Assembly: GCA_963575745.1 (NCBI GenBank)
Contig: CAUYUJ010014363.1
Location: 62,001 to 126,000 of the forward strand
Origin: Prorocentrum cordatum
Taxonomy: Eukaryota > Sar > Dinophyceae > Prorocentrales > Prorocentraceae
Reading direction: 5' to 3'
Length of the DNA: 64,000 bases
Below the pieces are notes generated by a model that searched no databases, was not told the DNA's origin, and worked only from the letters and a program-made list of their open reading frames with translations. The position numbers were made by a program, and so were the translations under genes. Every line of letters starts with the position of its first letter. The stretch's first letter is position 1. Shown here one piece after another: positions 42,348 to 52,590 of this stretch.

Positions 42348-42500
42348 CGTACCCTGAGATCCGGGCGTTGCACTTGTTTCGCACCAGGCGCCCTCGCCTG
42401 GTGTCGGGCCCAGAGGCCAGCAAGGATCGAGCTGGCTCGAGAAATGCTACAAAACACATGGGACCTGGGGCTCTGTTGGTGTCTTCTCACAAAGCTCCCA

Positions 42501-42885
42501 AACAACTGCACAACGATAAGTTCTAGGAAGTGCGCGCGGAGCTCAGAACATGTAGGATGATGCCGTCTCTCGTTTTTGGAAGGAATGGGTCTCCCGCGAG
42601 ATGGCATAGCGACCTTACTCGATGGCTTGCGCGGGCCGCTACGTTGGCAACAAGGGCGCTGACGCGCGACCTTACCCGCGAATGTAGGTGAAGACGAACG
42701 CGCGACCTTGCCTGCGTCGCTCACTTCTTTGTATCGGGCGAACGTCTATCCGCCACCGTGCACTTGGACACGGAGTGGGCGTGTCCTCAGGTCCTGGACG
42801 TAGTCCTCTGAGCCTCACTCCACATTCCTAGGATTCTTTGAGACACCTGGACCACTCCCTCTCCAATCTCTCGGGGCTTCCAGCG
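42501..42885. other. Unassigned sequence
   Basis: No feature supported. The words GCGCGACCTTACCCGCG and GCGCGACCTTGCCTGCG (42664, 42700) form a short direct repeat. Confidence 0.4.
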
Positions 42886-43520
42886 TCTCGTCGCGCGACT
42901 TTTTCGGAGCCAGGAGGCCCCCAACACAGGCCGAGAGGGCCAAAGGAGGTCCCCAAGACGGTTCAAGAGGGCCTCAAGACGGTGCAGAGAGGCTGGAAGG
43001 TGGATCAAAGACGCCCAAGATGGCCTCCAGATGGCCCGAGAGGCCTTCAAGACAGACAAACTACGACCCCGGGAAACGCAAACCCGAACCCTGGAACGTG
43101 CACGCGCCAACCCCAGAAACGACGGCGGCACGAACCCCGGAAACGCGAGAGGCAACCCACGGAAACAGCGAAGCGACATCCCCGGAAGCGAAAACCCAAC
43201 CCGCGAGAGCCTGAGAGAACGCCTCCTCCTCCTCTGCCTTCTTCTCCTGCTGGACCCTCTGAACCTCCTCCTTTTCCTTCTTCCCCCCAGTAAGACCGTG
43301 CGCGAAGATCAAGGCTGCCGAAAGCGCCCCCGAACGGCCCAAGACGGCCCAAGAAGCCCTCAAGACAGACAAATAGGCCCTCAGAGAGCCACAAGAAACT
43401 CCCGAGCGGGAACACACCACACGACATGTCGAACCTGCGCCCCCAAGAATCCCAGGAAACCATAGAATCGCCCAGGCAGCCACGACGAGACCCAGGAGAC
43501 CCCAAGAGCACTCCCAAGCG
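42886..43520. repeat. Degenerate CCCAAGACGGCC and related short repeats
   Basis: CCCAAGA/TCAAGA words at 42950-43050 and 43325-43390, with a CGGAAACGCGA / CCCGGAAACG group at 43070-43200. Minus-strand frames are artefacts of composition. 43521-43896 has no recognisable feature. Confidence 0.5.
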
Positions 43521-43896
43521 AACCCCAGGAGAGCAACATCACAAAGTTCCTTCGGCGTGTGGATGTCTGTCTTCGTCGCCGTCGTCATTCCCTTTCCGGG
43601 ACCCACACCACCTGAAAGCGTTCGACGTCAATCGACTGGCGCGGCCGGGGTCCCATGACAGAAATCTCACGGCAACCTGCACTGATCGTTGAGCTCGCCC
43701 CACGGCGCCCCACGCAATGAGAGCAACTCCTGAAAAGGGACCCGCGAGGAGTGCCTCTTGAGCGTGGACGCCCGTGGACGCAACGCTCACGAGGCCTGGT
43801 GCGCACTAGATACTGTCACGTTTTGGCTCCTCCCCTTCCTTTTGCCCAGCCCCCCGTCCCCCCCCACCCCTCTGAAAGCGTCCGACGTCATTATTG

Positions 43897-44052
43897 TTTG
43901 GTGGGCCTGTCCCCCTACAGGCGAATTTTAGACGAACAATGAAAAATACCCCAACAATGCTAGAGAACGTTCACAAAGCAATCAAAGAATCGTCCCCCTA
44001 TTATTTCTTGACTACCTTGGAATTTCCCTCCTGTAGAGGCACATGCTCGGAG
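43897..44052 (+). mobile_element. TTAAGTCGGG inverted-terminus element
   Basis: Left end TTGGTGGGCCTGTCCCCCTA then CAGGCGAATTTTAGACGA; interior GAATCGTCCCCCTATTATTT and TTGACTACCTTGGAATT; right end CCTCCTGTAGAGGCACATGC. About 156 bp; the right terminus is diverged. Confidence 0.78.
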
Positions 44053-44329
44053 CGCGGGAGGAGGGGGGGGGGACAAGAGGGGGAGCAGGAGGCAGAAGGG
44101 TAAAAGAAGAGACACGCGGACGGAGGAGGGAATGGATGGGGAGACCCTCCCCGGGGGTCGGGCGACTCTCTGCTGTGACCCTGGCGCCTCTCGGGCAGCG
44201 GCACCCCCCGGCACGCCCCCGTGGAAACACCGTTGGCGGACTCTCTGATGCGACCCTGGCGCCCGGCGGCCCGGTGCGACCCTTCGTAGGGATACCGTTG
44301 GCGGACTTTCCGGTGTGATCCTGATGGGA

Positions 44330-44620
44330 AACCGTGGCGGACTCTCTGGTGCGACGTCAACGTGCGCCTCGTCACGTGGCGGCGCCGCGGTGCCGAGAAA
44401 CATGCTTTCCGCCCGACTCGCCACATGGCAAAAGCCTTGGCAAGCGACAAGGTACTATTCCGCTCTGCTCGTCACGTCGCGGCGCCGCGGGAGCTGAGAA
44501 AGGTACCGTAGCACCCCGTTGATGTGGATAAGAGTGAGGGGGCGACGGGGACGTCGGCAGTTTGCGAGTCTCTGGAGAAGCCCGCCGCAGGAGCCGAAAT
44601 TTCACAAATCATACGTAGCA
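44330..44620. repeat. CGTCACGTGGCGGCGCC units, isolated
   Basis: Three to four diverged copies of the unit that forms the arrays at 48830-50480 (CGTCACGTGGCGGCGCCGCG at 44371; CGTCACGTCGCGGCGCCGCG at 44470), plus the repeated GTAGCACCCCG-TTG---GGATAAGAGTGAGGG (44508, 44614). Confidence 0.65.
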
Positions 44621-44714
44621 CCCCGCAATTGCGGATAAGAGTGAGGGGGCGGGCGCGGGCGATGCGGGCGTCGTCGAGCCAGCGGACCTCGTGGCCCCCA
44701 CCTTCCCTGTCGAT

Positions 44715-45045
44715 GGCGATCTCCTCTCCTCCTCCTCCTCCTCCCTCCTCCCTCCTCCTCTCCTCCTCCTCCTCCTCGTCCTCATCGTCATCGTCATCCT
44801 CCTCCTCCACCTCGTCCTCCTCCTCCTCCTCTTCTTCCTCGTCCTCCCTCTCCCCCCCTCGTCCTTTCATCATCGTCCTCCCATCGTCGTCCTCCCCCTC
44901 ATCGGCCTCCATCATCGTCCTCCCATTGTCGTCCATCATCATCATCATCCTCCCCCTCCTCCCCCTCCTCGTCCTCCTCCTTCCCCTCCTCCCCCTCCTC
45001 CCCCTCCTCGTCCTCCTGCTCCTCCTCCTTTTCTCTCTCCACATT
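44715..45045. repeat. (TCC)n tract with CTCATCGTC interruptions
   Basis: About 330 bp of pyrimidine trinucleotides; the CCCATCGTCGTCC-type word repeats at 44880 and 44930. Poly-Ser/Pro/Leu and poly-Glu frames here are artefacts. Confidence 0.93.
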
Positions 45046-45299
45046 TTCCTTACATCCTCTCTTCTGCCGCGTTCTCCTCGTCCCCTGTTTACTCCTCCTG
45101 CCTCCCCCTCCTTTCCCAAGAAAACTGCAACGCAGTCCTTTTTTCCACTTTATGCTTCCCGCCTTCTCTGATCAAGGCAATTCGCCAGGGCAAAGTTACT
45201 GGACGGGCTGGTGTGGATGCGCGGGGCTTGAAGAGGTCCTTGCGGGCTCAGACGGCACGCGAAAATCCTCCGCCGCGCTTGTGCGGCATTGGCTTGTTC

Positions 45300-45720
45300 A
45301 GTGAACGAGGTTTAGGTCGCGGGTGGGTCGCGGGCTCTCCACCTCCACCTGGAAGGAATGCAAAAGCAACCCGCCGCAGGCGCCAACAAAAATTGATTTG
45401 TACACTGAACGTGGTGTGGGTCGCAGGTGGGCCGCGGGTTCTCCTCCGGGAACGAATGCAAAAGATGCCCGCCGCAGGCGCCGAAAAATGTAGTTTGTAC
45501 CCTAAGCGTTGTCGCGGATGGGCCGCGGGCTCTCCACCTGAAACGAATGCAAAAGATGCCCGCCGCAGGCGCCGAAAAATGTGGTTTGTACCCTGAACGT
45601 GGTTTGGATCGCGGGTTGGTCGCGAGTTGGTCACGGGGTGGGTCGCGGGCTCTCCACTTGGAAGGAATGCAAAACAAGCCCGCCGCAGGCGCCGAAAATG
45701 GTGGTTTGTACCTTCAACGT
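45300..45720. repeat. GCCGCAGGCGCC tandem unit, about 80-110 bp, five copies
   Basis: CCGCCGCAGGCGCC(G/A)A recurs at about 45369, 45468, 45561 and 45678, each followed by TTTGTAC-(T)GAACGTGGT-TGG and GGGCTCTCCACCT or a variant, then GGAA-GAATGCAAAA. It grades into the GGGTGGGTCGC array. Confidence 0.8.
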
Positions 45721-45729
45721 GGTTTGGGT

Positions 45730-46010
45730 CGGAGGTGGGTCGCGGGTGGGTCGCGGGGTGGGTCGCGGGTGGGTCGCGGGTGGGTCGCGGGTGGGTCGCG
45801 GGTGGGTCGCGGGGTGGGTCGCGGGGTGGGTCGCGGGGTGGGTCACGGGGTGGGTCGCGGGGTGGGTCGCGGGGTGGGTCGCGGGGTGGGTCGCGGGGTG
45901 GGTCACGGGGTGGGTCGCGGGTGGGTCGCGGGTGGGTCGCGGGTGGGTCGCTGGGTGGGTCGCGGGTTGGGTCGCGGGTGGGTCGCTGGGCGGGTTGCGG
46001 GTGGGACGAC
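45730..46010. repeat. GGGTGGGTCGC array, copy 1
   Basis: 10-11-bp units GGGTGGGTCGC/GGTGGGTCGC, about 26 copies. Frames through it read [11 protein letters not shown]-type protein; not a gene. Confidence 0.95.
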
Positions 46011-46014
46011 GACA

Positions 46015-46130
46015 ACAAACAACAACAAACAACAACAGCAACAACAACAACAACAAGAACAACAGCAACAACAACAACAACAACAACACCAACAACAACA
46101 ACAACAGCAACAACAACAACAACAACAATC
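46015..46130. repeat. (CAA)n microsatellite
   Basis: ACAACAACAACAGCAACA tract, about 115 bp. Confidence 0.93.
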
Positions 46131-47160
46131 ACTTTACCCGAACGCTCAGTGTTCTCACCAGTGCCAGGGTTTTCATGCGACGCCAGCCAATACCCCCACT
46201 TTGTGGGGGGGCAGTGCAAGCTCTACCAAATATCCACACGACTCTTCGCCACCACCCACACCCAGCTTCCCGCCCTATGACGTTCGGACACTTCACTTCG
46301 TGGCCTGCGGACGACCGTGGCTACTACACTGGCGTGGAGTACACACCCACAGAAGTTGTTAAGCCTACGTTCGTACACCCACAGAAGTTGTTAAGCCTTG
46401 TTAACCCACAGATGCGTGTGATTTTATGAGCGGTGCTAAAATTCTTGTGATTTTATGATGCGCGGTGCTAAAATTCTTACGAACCCAATGGTTTTTGGAG
46501 ATTTCGGCGTGCGCGCGCGAAGAAAAAACGAATGTGTCCCGCATGGTATTATTTGACAGGGATGATGGCCCTGGCAGGTGCGCAACCGTTGTCGCAGAAG
46601 TTCGAAAAAGTTGCTCGCAAAAGCCCGTTTGACAGAAATGTTTAAAAAGTGTTGGGTTTCCTACGAATCCGCAAGAGCGCGCGGGATGAGATTTTGACAT
46701 TTTTTTGTTGAAAAACCATTGGTTTTTTGATGTTTTTATGTTAAAATCGTTCCGAACACTAAGCTTTTGGAAGGATTTCGTCTTGCGCGCGCGAATGTCC
46801 ACTTTACCTTATTTTTTGCAAGGGATTCTTGAAATTTGATTATATTAGAACAAGAAATGTCATTTTATAGTGTTTTTTGCAAGGGAAAGCGGGGGGGAAC
46901 AAAACAACCGGATCTTGATCACATCGAATTACCTGAGGCTTCCTCACGAAAATGATGAAAATGTAGCTGCGGCCTAGGCGGCGCAGGGGGGCCGTGCACC
47001 AGGGGCCCCAACAATAATTATTCTTTAGAATTAATAATGTTCAACCAACCAACCAACCAAACAAACAAACAAACAAACAAACAAACAGACAACAACAACA
47101 CCAACAACAACAACGATAATCCGCACCGCGGAATTCCACTTCAGCCACGCACCCAGGGAC
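46131..47160. repeat. Non-repetitive part of 1.64-kb composite unit, copy 1
   Basis: Nearly the same as 47870-48810. It includes CAGTGCCAGGGTTTTCAT, a GC-poor stretch (46526-46890) with a minus-strand open frame starting MDIRARKTKSF, GCCTAGGCGGCGC, AATAATTATTCTTTAGAATT, a (CAAC/CAA) tract (47043-47120) and AATGACCGTTCGGCCCCCTC (47144). Copy 1 has an extra segment around 46335-46525. Confidence 0.85.
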
Positions 47161-47229
47161 AGTGAATGACCGTTCGGCCCCCTCACTCTGACAACGAGCC
47201 CGCCGTAGGCGCCGATTCTTCTGCTTAAC

Positions 47230-47815
47230 CAATGTGGGTATGCCGCGGGTGGGTCGCTGGCGGGTCGCAAATGGGTCGCAGGTGGGTCGCGGGTGGGTCG
47301 CTGTTGGGTCGCGGGTGGGTCGCGGGTGGGTCGCGGGTGGGTCGCGGGGTGGGTCGCGGGTGGGTCGCGGGGTGGGTCGCGGGTGGGTCGCACATGGGTC
47401 GGGGTGGGTCACGGGTGGGTCGTGGTGGGTCGCGGGTGGGTCGCGGGGTGGGTCGCGGGGTGGGTCGCGGGGTGGGTCGCGGGGTGGGTCGCGGGGTGGG
47501 TCGCGGGGTGGGTCGCGGGTGGGTCGCGGGTGGGTCGCGGGTGGGTCGTGGGGTGGGTCGCGGGGTGGGTCGCAAGTGGGTCGCGGGTGGGTCGCGGGTA
47601 GGTCGAGGATGGGTCGCGGGTGGGTCGCGGGTGGGTCGCGGGGTGGGTCGCGGGGTGGGTCGCGGGTGGGTCGCAGGTGGGTCGGGGGGTGGATCGCGGG
47701 TGGGTCGCAGGTTGGGTCGCGGGTGGGTCGCGGGGTGGGTCGTGGGGTGGGTCGCGGGATGGGTCGCGGGGTGGTTCGCGGGGTGGGTCGCGAGTGGGTC
47801 GCGGGTGGGACAACG
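47230..47815. repeat. GGGTGGGTCGC array, copy 2
   Basis: Longer version of 45730-46010, about 55 units with occasional GTCGTGG and GTCGGGG variants. Followed by (CAA)n at 47813-47866. Confidence 0.95.
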
Positions 47816-47866
47816 ACAACAAGCAGCAGCAAGAACAACAGCAACAACAACAACAACAACAACAAT

Positions 47867-48830
47867 CATTTTACCCGAACGCGTGGTGTTCTCCCCAGTG
47901 CCAGGGTTTTCATACGACACCAGGCAATACCCCCACTTCGTGGGGGGCATTACAAGCTCTACCAAATATCCAAACGACTCTTCGCGACCACCCAAACCCA
48001 GCTTCCCGCCCTATGACGTTGGGACACTTCACTTCGTGGCGTGCGGACGACCGTGGCTACTACACTGGCGTGGGGTACACACCCACAGAACTTGGTCACT
48101 TATTCGGGGCGCGCATGTGCCCAGCATGGTGCAATTGTGCCATACAATACATAATACAGAGAGACGAATGTGTCCCGCATGGTATTATTTGACAGGGATG
48201 ATGGCCCTGGCAGGTGCGCAACCGTTGTCGCAGAAGTTCGAAAAAGTTGCTCGCAAAAGCCCGTTTGACAGAAATGTTTAAAAAGTGTTGGGTTTCCTAC
48301 GAATCCGCAAGAGCGCGCGGGATGAGATTTTGACATTTTTTTGTTGAAAAACCATTGGTTTTTTGATGTTTTTATGTTGAAATCGCTCCGAACACTAAGC
48401 TTTTGGAAGGATTTCGTCTTGCGCGCGCGAATGTCCACTTTACCTTATTTTTTGCAAGGGATTCTTGAAATTTGATTATATTAGAACAAGAAATGTCATT
48501 TTATAGTGTTTTTTGCAAGGGAAAACGGATTACAACAAAACAACCGGATCTTGATCACCTCGAATTACCTGAGTCTTCCTCACGAAAATGATGAAAACGT
48601 GGCTGCGGCCTAGGCGCGGCGGGGGGGGCGCGCACCAGGGGGCCCAACAATAATTATTCTTTAGAATTAATAATGTTCCACAACCACAACCACAACCACA
48701 TCCACATCAACAACAACAACAATAACAATAACAACGACAATAATAACAACGACAACAACGCAACAAGCATAATCCTCACCACGGATCCTAACTTCAGCCA
48801 CGCACCCAAAGACAATGAATGACCGTTCGG
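47867..48830. repeat. Non-repetitive part of 1.64-kb composite unit, copy 2
   Basis: Matches 46131-47160 closely; equivalent points are 46573 and 48210 (TGGCAGGTGCGCAACC), about 1637 bp apart. Ends with AATGACCGTTCGGCCCCCTC at 48817. The 90-codon minus-strand frame is present in both copies with one visible amino-acid change near its start (Asn/Ser). Confidence 0.88.
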
Positions 48831-48849
48831 CCCCCTCACTCCGGTATTC

Positions 48850-49235
48850 CACTGAATTCGCCACGCGGCACCGCATGGGGGGGGCGAAACACCATACGAT
48901 TCCACAACATTGGTCACGTGGCAATGCCGCTTGGGGCCGAACAAAAATACCCACTCCACTTGCCACCTGGCAGCCTGGAGGCGCGAATCAACAGTGTTGC
49001 ATCCACTCTACTTGTCACGTGGCAGCGCCACGTGGCAGCTACACCGCCTGGTGCGAAGCAACAAATAATTCCACTCCATTCGTCACGTGGCAACGCCGCG
49101 GGGGCCGAAAATAATGCTATGCCACTTCACTCGACGCGTGGCAACGCCTGTAGGCACGAAAGACTTGTATTTCGTTCTGGTCGTCACGTGGCAGCGCCTC
49201 GGGAGCCGAAACAAACATTATGCCACGAGGACGGC
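48850..49235. repeat. GTCACGTGGCAACGCC array 1
   Basis: About six to seven units of 55-65 bp, each with (G)TCACGTGGCA-CGCC, a G/C-rich word, then CGAA-AAA and CCACT-CAC. Followed by an ACG tract (49225-49275) and GGGCCAGGGAGGCGAAC, then C/T-rich sequence to 49485. Confidence 0.87.
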
Positions 49236-49289
49236 GACGAGGACGACGACGAGAACGACGACGACGACGATGACGAGGGCCAGGGAGGC

Positions 49290-49620
49290 GAACAACAATT
49301 CTATTGTATCCTCCTCCTCGTCATTCTCCCTCCCCCTTTCCTTCTCCCTCTCTCAGCCTCCCTCATTCTTCCTTCCTCCCCCATCCTCCCTCCTCCCCCC
49401 CTCCTCCCTCCTCACTCCTCCTTCTTCCTCGCCTCCTCTCTGGCTGGCTCTCTCCCTTCTCCTCCCTCTTGTCCTCCCCCTCGCCGGCAGTTTACTGCAA
49501 TCCATTCTACTGCAAGTACAATGCAAACGCAATGCAGTGCAACGCAACAAGATCGCTGGTTGACCGGTTGGTTGGCTGGTGGCTGATCGATCGGTAGGTA
49601 CGTTGGTTGGCTGGTTGATT
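49290..49620. repeat. CCTCC tract, GCAATGCAA words and GGTTGGTTGGC words
   Basis: Polypyrimidine block 49300-49485, then GCAAACGCAATGCAGTGCAA (49523) and TTGGTTGGCTGGT words (49565-49620). Confidence 0.8.
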
Positions 49621-49639
49621 GGGCGGCTGCCATGTGACA

Positions 49640-50065
49640 TCGCCACTCTGCTCGTTACTTGGCAGCGCCGCTGGGGCCGGATAAAACTACTATCTCACTA
49701 TTCGCCACGTGGCACCGCCTGTCGGGGACCCACAGAATACTATTCCACGATTCGTCTCGTGACAAAGCCGCGGGGGGCAAAAAAAAATACTAAGCCACTC
49801 CAAGCGCCATATGACAACGCCTGGGAGCGCAAGGGAACAATATTCCATACATATATCCCATCCACTCTATTCGTCACGTGGCAGCGCCGAGGGGAGGAAA
49901 GCAACGATTCCACTCCATTCATCAAGTGGCAACGTTGCGGGGGCCGACAAAACATACTATGCCACTCCACTCGGCACGTGGCAACGATTGGAGGCACGAA
50001 CAAAAATATCCAGTTATAGTCGTCACGTGGCAGTGCCGCGTGGGCCGAAACAAAAACATTGTGCC
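49640..50065. repeat. GTCACGTGGCAACGCC array 2
   Basis: Seven units of 50-65 bp of the same type as array 1 (for example GCCACGTGGCACCGCC at 49700, GTCACGTGGCAGCGCC at 49873 and 50023). Followed by GACGACGACGAGGACGACG and CCAGGGAGGCGAACG, as after array 1. Confidence 0.87.
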
Positions 50066-50720
50066 ACGACGACGACGAGGACGACGATGACGATGACCAG
50101 GGAGGCGAACGTATCCTATTACCCTCGTCCTTTTTCCTCCCCCTTTCCTTCTCCCTCCATCCTTCCTCATCCCTTCTTCCTCCCTCCTCCCCTCCCTTCC
50201 TCCCCACTCCTGACCTCCTCATTCCCCTTCGTCCCCTTCTCTATACCTTCCTCCCTTCTCCTCCCTCCTGTCCTCCACCTCGCCAGCAATTTATTGCAAT
50301 GCAATGTATTGCGAATGCCATGCAAACGCAACGCAATGCACTGCAATGCAACGCACCGGGATGCAATCCAATACAATGCAATGCAACGCAATGCAATGAT
50401 ACGCGTCACGTGGCAGCGCCGTGGGATCCGAGCAAAAACATATTGCCACGACGACCACGATGACGAGGGCCAGGGAGGCAAACACAACTACTATCCTATC
50501 CTCTCCTCGTCCTTCTCCCTCCATCATCCTCCCTCCCCCTTCCTCTCTCCTCCTCCTCATTCCCTCCTTCCCTCCCCCCCCCTCCTCCCTCCTCACTGCA
50601 ATGCGATGTACTACTCCTCCCTCCTCCCCCTCCCCTCCCCCTCCTCCTCCTCCTCCTCCTCCTCCTCCTCCTCCTCCTCCTCCTCCTCCTCCTCCTCCTC
50701 CTCCCTCCTCCCCCCTCTCC
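50066..50720. repeat. ACG tract, pyrimidine tract, AATGC words, array unit 3, long (TCC)n
   Basis: Third round of the same order: pyrimidine block 50110-50280, AATGCAATGC words 50290-50400, one GTCACGTGGCAGCGCC unit (50406), ACGACGACCACGATGACGAGGGCCAGGGAGG split over 50449-50480, then pyrimidine-rich sequence with an uninterrupted (CTC)n run at about 50640-50703. Confidence 0.85.
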
Positions 50721-50739
50721 ACCACCTCTGGCGCGGCAT

Positions 50740-50965
50740 CTCGGAATCCAGAGTTGCGAGGATGTCTCAAGCGAGACGCGCCCGACCACCTCGCGCACAT
50801 GTCCTGAGAGCCTAAGACTTGCGAGGATGTTTCGGGCGAAACGGTCTGGACAACCTTGCGCACATCTTCAAGAAGTGCGAGGCTATCTCAGGCGAAATGG
50901 GCTGGACCACCTCGCCCGCAGCATCTCGGAGCCCCGAATTGCGAGGATGTCTCAAGTGAACCTCC
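50740..50965. repeat. ~60-bp repeat with TTGCGAGGATGTCTC, four copies
   Basis: TTGCGAGGATGT occurs near 50754, 50819 and 50938; a variant GTGCGAGGCTAT is at 50876. Each is followed by TCNNGCGA or TCAAGTGA and CCACCTCGC or AACCTTGCG. 50966-51235 has no recognisable feature. Confidence 0.75.
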
Positions 50966-51239
50966 TCGCCCTCTCCTTCTACGCCTCGCGCCATCTGTAT
51001 TTCCGGGGTTCGGCGCGTCCCGCGGCTCCCTGGTTCGTGGTTCGGTTTCCGTGGGTTGCGCTTTTGCGTTCAGGGGTTCGCGCTCCGGTTCCCCTGGTTG
51101 AGCTCGTTTCCCCAGGTCGAGGTTTTCCCCTCCGAGACACCCGAAGAGGCCTCCCAAGAGGCAACAACAAGTGATTGTCCTTGAGTGTTTGACGGATTGT
51201 GGCGTTCACGCCTCTTCTGCTTTCCGACGCTACAAGAAG

Positions 51240-51620
51240 AAGGCCCCCAAGACCATCCCAAGACGGCCGAATATGCCTTCCTCCAAGAGGGCCCCAAGAG
51301 GCCATAGAGCGCCCCAAGACGGCTCAATAGGCGCCCAAGACGGCCTAGAGGGTCCCAAGACGGCCCCAAAAGGGCCCCAAGAGAGGGAACACGAACCGAA
51401 AATCCGAGCCTTCCGCCCCAAGTGGCCTCCAGGAGGCCCCGAGAGGCGCCCAAGAGGCCCCGAGAGGCCCCACAGAGTCCCCCCAGAGGCCCCAAGATGC
51501 CCCCAAGAGGCCCACGAGTGGCCCCAGGAGGCCCCAGAACGGCCCCCGGGAGGCCTGGGAGGCCTTACAGCTGCCTCCAAGAGGCCCCCGAGAGGCCTCC
51601 CACGAGATCTCAACGAACAT
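51240..51620. repeat. Degenerate CCCCAAGAGGCC minisatellite
   Basis: CCAAGAGG/CCCAAGACGG words at 10-25-bp spacing. Same family as 1520-1850 and 4290-4870. Frames are Pro/Arg/Gly-rich on plus and Trp/Leu/Gly-rich on minus. Confidence 0.75.
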
Positions 51621-51717
51621 CCAATATGCTCCATAACCACACCCCGGGCACGGTGGCGGGATGGGCCGAAGGCCATCCGATACAAAATCAGCTTCCCCGC
51701 CACCTGAGGCACTGGTC

Positions 51718-51889
51718 TTAGGTTGGGTATGTCCTCCTACAGGCGGATTTCCGACGAACGAACATGAAAAATAGCGCGAACATTTCAAACATATGCTCAA
51801 AAAGACTAAAACAAAATCGTCCCTAGACTGTATGTTTTGTTGCGACTGCGCTTGAATGTTCCCTCTGTAGGGGGACAGGCTCGACTTAA
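51718..51889 (+). mobile_element. TTAAGTCGGG inverted-terminus element
   Basis: 172 bp. Left end TTAGGTTGGGTATGTCCTCC then TACAGGCGGATTT. The right end read backwards is TTAAGTCGAGCCTGTCCCCC then TACAGAGGGAA. Flanks CACTGGTC (51710-51717) and CACAGGTC (51890-51897) are an 8-bp target duplication with one difference. Confidence 0.88.
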
Positions 51890-51947
51890 CACAGGTCCCA
51901 GGGCGGCTGCGGACCCAGACCCCCGACAACATGATTTGTTCATTACG

Positions 51948-52075
51948 TCGACCCCTGGAGATCTCGACCCACTCCCCTGGACCGGTTTGTCATCCTGAGC
52001 CGTTTTGTGACGGTCCCGAGGGCCGGCAAAGGCCCCCAGAGGCCGAAAATTGCGAAAAACCTCCCGTGATGATGT
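51948..52075. repeat. Dispersed 200-bp repeat, copy 3
   Basis: CCCCTGGACCGGTTTGTCAT, CCTGAGCCGTTTTGTGACGG, CCGAGGGCCGGCAAAGGCCC, GCCGAAAATTG and AAAACCTCCCG match copies 1 and 2. 52076-52500 has no other feature. Confidence 0.8.
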
Positions 52076-52503
52076 TGTCATTGCCCGTGAGGGTCTGGGG
52101 CATCCGTAATGGAGGATGACGATGAATAAATGACTGGGGGTCGTGTTCACGCGGCGGCGCCCGGGATGACGATTAGCAAAAACCGGCCGCGGGCTGGAGA
52201 ACGATTTGTTTTAATCGTTCTCCTCCAGTCAGAAGATTGTGCAGAAATTGCAGGAAACTATGTTTTTAACCGTTCTCTCCCAGTTGTTTTATCAATCGTC
52301 ATCCCGCAGTATTCCTGTGGCGGCAGGCTCAGGCTGGGGTGTACAACAGACCTTCCGGCCGCCCTGGGGCCGGCGCCTCCCGCGCGCGGGCCAGGCCTGC
52401 CGTGTGGAGCCCTGCGCCCGCCAAGCCTTCGAAGGCCCTCCGCTCGCTGGGAGAGGCGGGGGCGCGAGCCGGCCCAGGTCTCCAGAGGCCGGATGGTGGC
52501 GCT

Positions 52504-52562
52504 CTCCTCCTCCTCGTCCTCCTCCTCCTCCTCCTTCTCCTCCTCCTCCTCCTCCTTCTCGA
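52504..52562. repeat. (TCC)n microsatellite
   Basis: Polypyrimidine trinucleotide run with CGTCC and TTC interruptions. Confidence 0.92.
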
Positions 52563-52590
52563 GGGCTGGAGGTCGGGGAGGGCACAAGGA

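Noticed and set aside
46401-46802. Conserved 90-codon minus-strand frame in both 1.64-kb copies as a gene
   Set aside because: The copies are nearly identical throughout, so frame conservation is expected without selection; no known motif.
45248-48281. 260-350-codon Gly-Trp-Val-Ala frames and Asp-Pro-Pro frames
   Set aside because: Direct translations of GGGTGGGTCGC in different phases.
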